6,153 nt of DNA from RUG11462 sp036308645 (lineage in GTDB: Bacteria > Bacillota > Clostridia > Oscillospirales > Acutalibacteraceae): positions 1-6,153 of the forward strand of contig JAXJVH010000040.1 of NCBI GenBank assembly GCA_036308645.1, read 5' to 3'. Position 1 is the stretch's first letter, and every line of letters begins with the position of its first letter. The notes beneath the pieces were generated by a model, which ran no database searches, was not told where the DNA came from, and saw only the letters and a program-made list of their open reading frames with translations. Both the position numbers and the translations under genes were made by a program. Below are positions 1 through 5,454 of the stretch, one piece after another.

Positions 1-1
1 A

Positions 2-169
2 AAGTGGTTGTGTAAATATCATATAGTGTTTGCACCAAAGTACAGAAGAAAAATAATATATAATCAGTATCGAAAAGATATGCAAGAAATAATAAAAACA
101 TTGTGCAAATACAAAGGAGTAGAGATAATAGAAGGACATATTTTTAGCATACAAGTAATCAGCAGTTGA
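2..169 (+). pseudogene. tnpA: IS200/IS605-family transposase TnpA, N-terminal remnant
   Basis: Reading from base 2, the plus strand encodes KWLCKYHIVFAPKYRRK followed by a stretch ending CKYKGVEIIEGH at 137-139. I recognise this as the N-terminal part of the small HUH/Y1 transposase TnpA of IS200/IS605 elements, which moves single-stranded DNA. The first dozen or so residues lie beyond the left edge. In intact relatives the EGH is followed by MPDHxHML with the HUH metal-binding histidines, and later by the catalytic tyrosine. Here the match stops right after EGH, at about base 140, and the frame runs through foreign sequence to a TGA at 167-169. Both catalytic motifs are missing, so it cannot be active. 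The DNA taking over at the break is RHS fragment 3 on the opposite strand. The family call is firm; the boundary is good to a few bases. Confidence 0.85.
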
Positions 170-528
170 AGTGCCATTGTAATAGGTAAAGCCTATAACA
201 CTACCTGAATTATCATAGTAAAAATGAATATATTTACTACCCCAAGTTTGATGTGTTAAATTAGAATCATTCCAAGTATATTTGTAAATAGCAGTTGTAT
301 CATCATTTACTATAGACTTCTGTGTTCTTAAACCATCAGTATTATACTTGTAAGTAATATTAAGATTATCTTTACTGTAACTTGCTAACTGTCTGCCGTT
401 TTTCCAAGTTAAAGTTGCACCAAGGTATGAAAGCGGATTTCCGTTTTCATCATAGGAAATTTCTTCACCATTAAACGAAGTAAGCTTATCTTTCCATTCA
501 CCTGTGCTGTATGAATAGGTGTTATCAA
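137..528 (-). repeat. RHS core repeat, copy 3 (truncated)
   Basis: The 5' two thirds of the shared core tract. A ~50-nt stretch covering the LGATLTWKNGR codons (about 384-434) is identical to copy 2, while the segment at 477-523 is closest to copy 1, so the copy is mosaic. It ends at the KNM codons where the tnpA remnant starts. Confidence 0.8.
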
Positions 529-571
529 TAGTAAATTTGTTGTTACATATTATATATACTTTGTTGCGTTA
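139..571 (-). pseudogene. Orphan RHS/YD-repeat core fragment 3, truncated before its toxin tip
   Basis: Reading leftward from a TAA stop near 574, the minus frame is open and, from about 528, matches the other two RHS fragments here: DNTYSYSTGEWKDKL, then SYLGATLTWKNGR, GLRTQK, WNDSNLTHQTWGSKYIHFYY and finally ADYLYAKNM. The next core residues should be QGDVVGIVD, but the match ends at KNM (137-139), where a TnpA remnant begins on the plus strand. The rest of the core and the whole toxin tip are therefore lost or outside the window. The frame happens to stay open antisense to tnpA to base 2, giving a meaningless hydrophobic tail. No internal frameshift is present, so the break is recent or the fragment was never under strong decay. 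It has no ATG or ribosome binding site. It resembles a silent cassette donor rather than an expressed gene. Confidence 0.8.
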
Positions 572-579
572 ATTGTCAA
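549..579 (-). promoter_or_regulatory. Sigma-70-like promoter facing RHS fragment 3
   Basis: On the minus strand a perfect -35 hexamer TTGACA (574-579) is followed by TATATAAT. Spacing is 17 nt to TATATA (551-556) or 19 nt to TATAAT (549-554). It points into RHS fragment 3, which has no ATG start, so what it would express is unclear. It may belong to an older element destroyed by the cassette junction. The region is AT-rich, so a chance -10 is easy, but the exact -35 at proper distance is less so. Confidence 0.4.
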
Positions 580-675
580 GTCTCTGCTTGCTGATACTGT
601 TGAAGATGTTTTCGCATTACACAAAGTATCTTCAACAGTATCTTTTAATAAAGCAAATACTTCACGACTCTTTAA
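550..675 (-). pseudogene. Startless coding-like remnant, 41 codons
   Basis: Between stops at 676-678 and 550-552 the minus strand has an open frame reading LKSREVFALLKDTVEDTL, then CNAKTSSTVSASRDLTINATKYI in two pieces. The residue mix looks like real protein, not AT-rich noise, and differs from both flanking genes. There is no ATG, GTG or upstream TTG start. It overlaps the last codons of the immunity gene on the same strand in another frame. I do not recognise the family. It may be the tail of a gene lost when the cassette array was assembled. The inverted repeat lies inside it, so the coding look could be coincidental. Confidence 0.25.
593..642. repeat. Perfect 15-bp inverted repeat with 20-nt loop
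   Basis: GATACTGTTGAAGAT at 593-607 is exactly the reverse complement of 628-642. The loop is 608-627. On the plus strand the right arm is followed by TCTTTT, weakly like an intrinsic terminator, but the stem is only 40 percent GC and the loop is large. On the minus strand no T-run follows, so it is not a terminator for the immunity gene ending at 662. Hairpins of this size are also found at IS200/IS605 ends, and a TnpA remnant lies 450 nt away, but I cannot match it to a known end. Confidence 0.7.
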
Positions 676-1432
676 TTATAGTTTTTGAAAAGAAAGTTGA
701 ACGATTTATATCCGCTTTAAATATTTCTTTATTGCATTTTTGGAGCAATTCAAAATCATCTATTTGAACGCTAGCTTTCCTTATTAAGTAATATACGAGA
801 ACTTTTTTATTATTTAAGATTTGTATGTTCTTAACATCAAACATCTTTAAAATTACTTCTATAGCCTCGTTATACTGACTTGCTAAATAATACTTTATAA
901 AACAATAATACAACTTACTGTCATCAATTGGAATTTTATTAACAAAACGCGAATCTTCAAATTGCAATTCAATAAGTTTTGAAATCTCGGTAAATCGTTC
1001 GCACAAAAACAATGAAAGAATTTTGTAATGTCTTGCCATAAAAATTTCATCATAATCATTACTTAACTTTAATATCTCATCAGAGCAAAGAATTACTTCC
1101 TCAAAAGTCCCGTCATAAAACTTAACATTTGATAATAATTGTAAATTATGTATTTTATTTTTTAAATTATCTTTTCGTTTATCAAGTTCATATACTAAAT
1201 TCATATCAATCTCAAAAGCCATTAGATTACCTAACGTTACCTTGCGTGAAATTCTCATGATAAGAACAAAACATAAAGCCAAAATAAAAGGGAAGACTAA
1301 ATAGAATAGATTAAACTGTTCATTAGCATTTTTAGTGAATATATAAACTAATGGTACAATTGTAAAAAGACAACAAATTAAAATAATTCTTATTATGTAA
1401 TTACTATATTTTAATGCTTTATATTTCTTCAT
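662..1432 (-). CDS. Membrane-anchored putative immunity protein with TPR-like cytosolic domain
   Basis: I do not recognise a named family. The 256-residue protein has two N-terminal membrane helices (about residues 12-33 and 41-60) separated by a short loop, followed by a roughly 195-residue, mostly helical soluble domain. Segments such as YYCFIKYYLASQYNEAIEVI (about 170-200) have the spacing of TPR-like helix pairs. By the positive-inside rule both the lysine-rich N-terminus and the C-terminal domain should be cytosolic. The start is secure: ATG at 1432 has AAGGAG (1440-1445) 7 nt upstream. It begins only 25 nt after the stop of RHS fragment 2, the classic toxin-then-immunity spacing, so I infer that it protects the producing cell from that tip. 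A membrane immunity protein fits a tip ending in a long hydrophobic helix. No catalytic motif is seen. It could instead be an unrelated small regulator. Confidence 0.65.
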   Translation of the reverse strand: MKKYKALKYSNYIIRIILICCLFTIVPLVYIFTKNANEQFNLFYLVFPFILALCFVLIMRISRKVTLGNLMAFEIDMNLVYELDKRKDNLKNKIHNLQLLSNVKFYDGTFEEVILCSDEILKLSNDYDEIFMARHYKILSLFLCERFTEISKLIELQFEDSRFVNKIPIDDSKLYYCFIKYYLASQYNEAIEVILKMFDVKNIQILNNKKVLVYYLIRKASVQIDDFELLQKCNKEIFKADINRSTFFSKTIIKES

Positions 1433-1457
1433 TAAAAATCTCCTTTAAAACTAGTAA

Positions 1458-2705
1458 TTATGCAAGAGCTCCTGCTAACTTATTGCCAAGTGAATAAAAT
1501 GTATACGCATACGATATTACTCTTGTTGGAGAAGCCATAATTGTTAAAGTCTTAATCATTTGTTTCGCCATTGGAACAACCGCAGGAATAACAACACATG
1601 CAGCAGCAACTGTAACTGCAACAAATGCTAGCATTGCGTAAGTTACCTCAGTAACAATATTAAAAGAAACATATCCTACTATTTTATTCTTAGGAGAGTA
1701 AATTGGACAAATAAGACTTAATCCCAAACCATAACCTCTGCTACCAATAAAGGAACTTGCTTTTATAGTTACTTCACCAATACTTTTTGATAAACTATAT
1801 GTTAGTTTCTTTCTGCCGAGTTCTGTCTCAAATCCTCTTGAAGCAATAGTTATTGAATTAGACGAAACAGATACAGATTTTAATTTATCAATAGTCGTTG
1901 AAACAGATAGACTTAAATATAATGTTACAGAACCTCTTGATAAGCTTATTAATTTTTTTTCATATCCATCAAGCCAAAACTTTGCTATACTTCTTGCCCA
2001 ATATGCAAAAACACCGTATTTAATATTACTTAAATTGACCTTTGCAAAACCAGAACTATCTATATTCATTATAGGTTCATTTTCACAATATGTGAGCAAA
2101 TTATAACTTAAAATGGTTCCAGAATATCCTAAACCTGAAACATCATCACTATTAACAAACCTACCGACATTTTGGTCGTAATAACGGGATTGGAGATAAT
2201 ACATGTTTATCTCATCATCGTAATAGTAACCTCTATAACGGATTGGGTTAATCTCTGCTAAATCACCAGTTGCAGTTAGAATATTACCCCAAGCATCATA
2301 AGCATATGTTGCTATTGTATTACCTGTACTGTCAACTATGCCTACAACATCACCCTGCATATTCTTAACATAGGTATAATCAGCAGATGTTGAGCCGTTG
2401 TAATAGGTAAATCCTAAAACATCACCGCTGTTATCATAGTAAAAATGAATATACTTACTACCCCAAGACTGATGAGTTAAGTTACTGCTATTCCAAGTAT
2501 ATTTGTAAGTAGTAGTTGAACCATTGTTATTAACATTCTTTTCTGTTCTTAAACCATCAATGTTATACTTGTAAGTAATATTAAGATCATCTTTACTGTA
2601 ACTTGCTAAACTTCTGCCGTTTTTCCAAGTTAAAGTTGCACCAAGGTATGAAAGCGGATTTCCTGATTCATCATAGGTAATAGTTTCACCGTTGAATGAA
2701 GTCAA
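1458..2705 (-). CDS. Orphan RHS/YD-repeat fragment 2 with novel C-terminal toxin tip
   Basis: Residues 1-188 are RHS core: repeated YD-type strands (YKYNIDGLRTEK, YIHFYYDNSG, YAYDAWGN) ending in the hallmark RYRGYYYDDEINMYYLQSRY and GRFVNSDDV. RHS proteins form a shell around a C-terminal toxin. After residue 189 the sequence diverges completely from fragment 1. It passes a weak remnant of the usual YCxNNPxxxxDPSG hinge, here TYCENEPIMNIDSSG (205-219), and continues into a ~195-residue tip. That tip has a beta-rich, serine/threonine-rich stretch (about 250-352) and then a hydrophobic segment (about 354-379). No nuclease, ADP-ribosylase or protease motif is visible, so a membrane-acting toxin is inferred. 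The nominal start is a TTG with no ribosome binding site; the frame is open further to 2789, only 4 nt from the stop of the previous immunity gene. The cassette is probably silent until recombined onto a full-length RHS gene. Confidence 0.8.
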   Translation of the reverse strand: MTSFNGETITYDESGNPLSYLGATLTWKNGRSLASYSKDDLNITYKYNIDGLRTEKNVNNNGSTTTYKYTWNSSNLTHQSWGSKYIHFYYDNSGDVLGFTYYNGSTSADYTYVKNMQGDVVGIVDSTGNTIATYAYDAWGNILTATGDLAEINPIRYRGYYYDDEINMYYLQSRYYDQNVGRFVNSDDVSGLGYSGTILSYNLLTYCENEPIMNIDSSGFAKVNLSNIKYGVFAYWARSIAKFWLDGYEKKLISLSRGSVTLYLSLSVSTTIDKLKSVSVSSNSITIASRGFETELGRKKLTYSLSKSIGEVTIKASSFIGSRGYGLGLSLICPIYSPKNKIVGYVSFNIVTEVTYAMLAFVAVTVAAACVVIPAVVPMAKQMIKTLTIMASPTRVISYAYTFYSLGNKLAGALA

Positions 2706-2768
2706 CTTATCTTTCCATTCGCCTGTGCTGTATGAGTAGGTATTATCAACGGCTGAAAGAATATTACC
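2139..2768 (-). repeat. RHS core repeat, copy 2
   Basis: About 630 nt encoding GNILSA through GRFVNSDDV, closely matching copies at 3479-4107 and 137-528. Similarity ends abruptly at AACATCATCACT (plus strand) on the toxin side and at the GNIL codons on the other side. Such direct repeats allow homologous recombination between cassettes. Confidence 0.85.
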
Positions 2769-2793
2769 ACAATAATAACAATTTCTACCCTAA

Positions 2794-3048
2794 TTAATTT
2801 AATAAATCATTTATTTCTTCAACATCATTTTGAATGTTTAAGGTTTTATTAATATGCCAAAACCAATAAGCACCAACGATAATCAATGTTGGGAATGACA
2901 GCAATGCATAAACTATTAATCTACTATAATCTTTTGTAATAATGTTAAAAACTAGGTTGCCAAAAGGCCCTAAACATACAAAAGTTAATAAAAGACCGCT
3001 AGTTATTTTAGGCTTAATTAACTGTTTAATGAATTTTTTGTTGTCCAT
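2794..3048 (-). CDS. Small two-helix membrane protein, putative immunity to tip 1
   Basis: An 84-residue protein of no family I recognise. A lysine-rich N-terminus (residues 1-15) is followed by two membrane helices (about 17-37 and 43-64), the first with a GPFGN turn, and a short acidic tail ending VEEINDLLN. Both ends should face the cytosol. The ATG at 3048 has AGGAG (3054-3058) 5 nt upstream, and it starts only 12 nt after the stop of RHS fragment 1, so the two would be translated from one message. Position and size are those of an immunity gene for the preceding toxin tip. Its membrane location fits a tip that is itself glycine-rich and hydrophobic, as small integral membrane immunity proteins commonly guard against pore-forming toxins. 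It is followed after 4 nt by the open frame of RHS fragment 2. Function is inferred from context only. Confidence 0.65.
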   Translation of the reverse strand: MDNKKFIKQLIKPKITSGLLLTFVCLGPFGNLVFNIITKDYSRLIVYALLSFPTLIIVGAYWFWHINKTLNIQNDVEEINDLLN

Positions 3049-3060
3049 ACTATCTCCTAT

Positions 3061-4542
3061 TTAACCAAAAACATATCCATTATTTCGTTTTTTACCCCAC
3101 CAAGGATCACACCAATCAATAGCTTTTGCAATAAGTTCACCTACACTGGTAGCAAACAGAGAAAGAGCAATATCCATTATAGACGTTAAAGCTTTTACGA
3201 CGGTAGAACCTATCATCTTCAAAAGTTTTTTTGTAATGTTTTTCACAATTTTTCTTGAGTTTTGCCTTAAAAATTTTTTAATTGCGTTAATACCTGCTAT
3301 AGCCATACCACCCGATATTGCTGCAATAATAACATCTAATGCAGTTCCAACAAACCATACCGAGTTCCACCATCCATTCCAATAGCCATTAAAATCATTA
3401 CCAACTATAGGGTTGTTTCCGCAAAACGAATACAAATTAGCTCCCAAAAAATGATATACAGCGAAATTTAATACTTCAACATCATCACTATTAACAAACC
3501 TACCGACATTCTGATCATAATAGCGGGATTGGAGATAATACATATTTATCTCGTCATCGTAATAGTAACCACGGTAACGAATTGGGTTAATGTTTGCTAA
3601 ATCGCCGGTTGCAGTTAAAATATTACCCCAAGCGTCATAGGTGTATGTTGCTACAGTTTCACCTTCAGCATCAACTATTCCTACAACATCACCCTGCATA
3701 TTTTTAATATAGGTATAGTTTTCTAATGAACTTCCATTGTAATAAGTGAAACCTAAAATTGTATTTGAATTATCATAATAGAAATGAATATATTTGCTAT
3801 CCCAAGACTGATGTGTTAAGTTACTACCATTCCAAATGTAATTATAAGTAGTTTTAGTATCTTCATCAACTACAGTTTTTTGAGTTCTTAAACCATCAGT
3901 GTTGTACTTATAACTAATAGATAAATCATCTTTGGTATAAGTAGCAAGGCTTCTGCCATTTTTCCAAGTAAGTGTTGCACCAAGATAATTTAACGGATTT
4001 CCCGATTCATCATAGGTAATTTCATCACCATTAAATGAAGTAAGCTTATCTTTCCATTCACCTGTGCTGTATGAATAGGTGTTGTTACCGGCTGAAAGAA
4101 TATTACCGCCAAAATCATAAGTATAAGACTTATCATTTTCTTTAACAAGTTGGTTTAATTCATCATATTCATAAGTAGCAATAGTTGTTTCAGTATTGTC
4201 ACCAACTTTTGAATAGATACCTGTAATATTACCGTTATTATCATAAGTATAACGAGTGGTTTCAGGTTCACTTGTACCAACAGTTGTTGTAACAGATTTA
4301 ATTTGTTCGGTTGTATAATCGCCATTACTATTATACTCATATACTTTTAAAAGTACAATAGTATTTCCTGATTTTGTTTCTTCTTTTAAAGTTCTGCCGA
4401 ATAAATCAGAATAAACTGTTACAGTTGTATTGCCGTAAGATGTTGTTTTAACCGATTCATAAACATTGGTTTCTTCAATAGTTGAATCCGAGGTTTCTGA
4501 ATAATTTGTTTTATATTCAGTTCCGTCAATAGTTTCAACCAA
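3061..4542 (-). CDS. Orphan RHS/YD-repeat fragment 1 with glycine-rich hydrophobic toxin tip
   Basis: Residues 1-355 are YD-repeat RHS shell: YTYDNNGNITGIY (98-110), YEYDELNQLVKEN, YTYDFGGNILSAG, then the core hallmark RYRGYYYDDEINMYYLQSRY and GRFVNSDDV (to 355). After this the sequence is unique: a hinge-like NLYSFCGNNPIVGNDFNGYW (369-388) and a ~105-residue tip with a hydrophobic glycine-rich helix (about 397-418), a basic amphipathic stretch (about 421-444), a second hydrophobic helix (about 446-476) and a tryptophan/lysine end DWCDPWWGKKRNNGYVFG. No catalytic motif is visible; the pattern suggests a membrane-inserting or bacteriocin-like toxin. The nominal start is TTG; the RHS frame actually continues to a TGA at 4576-4578 with no ATG and no clear ribosome binding site. 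It is therefore an amino-terminally missing RHS fragment, most likely a storage cassette. The immunity-like gene follows at 12 nt. Confidence 0.82.
   Translation of the reverse strand: MVETIDGTEYKTNYSETSDSTIEETNVYESVKTTSYGNTTVTVYSDLFGRTLKEETKSGNTIVLLKVYEYNSNGDYTTEQIKSVTTTVGTSEPETTRYTYDNNGNITGIYSKVGDNTETTIATYEYDELNQLVKENDKSYTYDFGGNILSAGNNTYSYSTGEWKDKLTSFNGDEITYDESGNPLNYLGATLTWKNGRSLATYTKDDLSISYKYNTDGLRTQKTVVDEDTKTTYNYIWNGSNLTHQSWDSKYIHFYYDNSNTILGFTYYNGSSLENYTYIKNMQGDVVGIVDAEGETVATYTYDAWGNILTATGDLANINPIRYRGYYYDDEINMYYLQSRYYDQNVGRFVNSDDVEVLNFAVYHFLGANLYSFCGNNPIVGNDFNGYWNGWWNSVWFVGTALDVIIAAISGGMAIAGINAIKKFLRQNSRKIVKNITKKLLKMIGSTVVKALTSIMDIALSLFATSVGELIAKAIDWCDPWWGKKRNNGYVFG
3479..4107 (-). repeat. 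RHS core repeat, copy 1
   Basis: About 629 nt, the same tract as 2139-2768, collinear and in frame without indels that break the frame. A run of about 45 nt near 4037-4083 is essentially identical to 477-523 in copy 3. Fragment 1 alone continues with RHS sequence upstream of this tract, to 4575. Confidence 0.85.
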
Positions 4543-4592
4543 TTTATTTTCATCACTTGAAAGCCTTTTGACACTTCAATTAAACAGTAACA

Positions 4593-5345
4593 TTATTTAT
4601 TATTAGATATTAAATATTCAATTGTCTGGGAATGTAAACAAAATGTTTTTGAATATAAATCTCCAATTGTAAAAACATGAGACTTATTCTTCATAAAATC
4701 AATATATGCAGGATTTAAAACAAAACTATTTCTATCCTGAAAATCTAACACATACTCTTTGATTTTCGAAAAAGATATGTCACCATCATACGCAATGACG
4801 CTAACCGCAAAATCATATTTAGACCGTTCACCAATATATGTATCCTCAATTCTTTGTATTCTTTCATTTATTGTTTCTATGGACTCATATTCTGTTATTA
4901 CCAAAACTGATAATAATTTTTTTTTAAAAATTCCATTTGAAAAGACACAATAATATAAATCTTTACTGTTGTCATAAATATAACCATTTTTTAAAATGGT
5001 ATTTTTTAATTCTTCTATCGAAAAGTCAATACTAATTCCTTTCACAGCCTTATTCTTTGAACAAGAAAGAATTTCATCAGCATTTGAATATACAATTGTT
5101 CTTTTTAACAAATAAAAAATTGTTATCAGACATAAAATCAACGGAACAAACATCACAGAAGTATCTATAAGCATATGAAAAATAGTTCTGCTTCTATAAG
5201 GAATCTTGTCTATATACCAATTAGCTAAATAAGAATCATATATGTAAATAATTAAAACGAAAAGGAAAACCAATAAAAAAGAGAAAATAATTACAATCTT
5301 ATTTTTACTTTTAATTTTAGTCTTTATATCTATTCTACTATTCAT
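4593..5345 (-). CDS. Two-helix membrane protein, putative orphan immunity protein
   Basis: A 250-residue protein of no family I recognise. A basic N-terminus is followed by two membrane helices (about residues 17-36 and 58-80), then a ~165-residue cytosolic domain with mixed strands and helices, including LLSVLVITEYESIETINERI and YDFAVSVIAYDGDISF, but no catalytic motif I can name. The frame also allows an ATG at 5366, but that lacks a ribosome binding site, whereas the ATG at 5345 has GGTGA 7 nt upstream. It shares the architecture of the immunity-like protein at 662-1432: two N-terminal helices plus a soluble domain, low GC. It lies 17 nt before the open frame of RHS fragment 1 but upstream of it, so it would be the immunity gene of a cassette whose toxin has been lost from between here and the fumarase gene. 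That role is inferred; it could be an unrelated membrane protein. Confidence 0.55.
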   Translation of the reverse strand: MNSRIDIKTKIKSKNKIVIIFSFLLVFLFVLIIYIYDSYLANWYIDKIPYRSRTIFHMLIDTSVMFVPLILCLITIFYLLKRTIVYSNADEILSCSKNKAVKGISIDFSIEELKNTILKNGYIYDNSKDLYYCVFSNGIFKKKLLSVLVITEYESIETINERIQRIEDTYIGERSKYDFAVSVIAYDGDISFSKIKEYVLDFQDRNSFVLNPAYIDFMKNKSHVFTIGDLYSKTFCLHSQTIEYLISNNK

Positions 5346-5352
5346 ACATATA

Positions 5353-5357
5353 TCACC
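5353..5357 (-). promoter_or_regulatory. Ribosome binding site deciding the 5345 start
   Basis: GGTGA on the minus strand, complementary to the 5' side of the anti-Shine-Dalgarno, lies 7 nt before the ATG at 5345. It falls inside the extra seven codons of the longer reading from 5366, which has no comparable motif, so the shorter start is preferred. Confidence 0.45.
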
Positions 5358-5366
5358 ATGTAGCAT

Positions 5367-5454
5367 TGCACAATTTTACATAAATGCCCACTAAATTTCT
5401 CCACGCACAATTCCAATATGCTTTTATTAAATGATTTTTATCTTATTTTTATCT
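5367..5454. other. Intergenic junction between fumarase gene and RHS island
   Basis: 88 nt of very AT-rich sequence where the composition changes from fumarase-like to island-like. The minus strand carries AATTGTGC twice (5405-5412 and 5368-5375). No clear terminator hairpin for the fumarase gene and no convincing promoter for the next gene were found. Confidence 0.4.

Noticed and set aside
2..139. Hydrophobic minus-strand continuation of RHS fragment 3 as a possible toxin tip
   Set aside because: Its codons are the exact antisense register of the tnpA remnant, which explains both the open frame and the hydrophobic composition.
593..642. Intrinsic terminator of the immunity gene ending at 662
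   Set aside because: On that strand the hairpin is followed by AGCAAGC, not a T-run; the T-run is on the other side and fits only plus-strand transcription.
573..767. Plus-strand open frame of 64 codons
   Set aside because: It lies antisense to the immunity gene end and the gap region, has no ribosome binding site and an unstructured composition.
137..4107. Repeats as a CRISPR array
   Set aside because: The repeats are three long protein-coding tracts of hundreds of bases, not short repeats with uniform spacers.
4155..4340. Minus-strand open frame of 61 codons inside RHS fragment 1
   Set aside because: It is an out-of-frame shadow of the YD repeats; the repeated hydrophobic residues come from reading Ser/Thr/Tyr codons in another frame.
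4759..4953. Plus-strand open frame of 64 codons
   Set aside because: It is antisense to the membrane protein gene at 4593-5345, with no ribosome binding site or recognisable product.
5346..5366. Longer start for the membrane protein at ATG 5366
   Set aside because: It has no Shine-Dalgarno sequence, and the GGTGA before ATG 5345 falls inside the extra codons.
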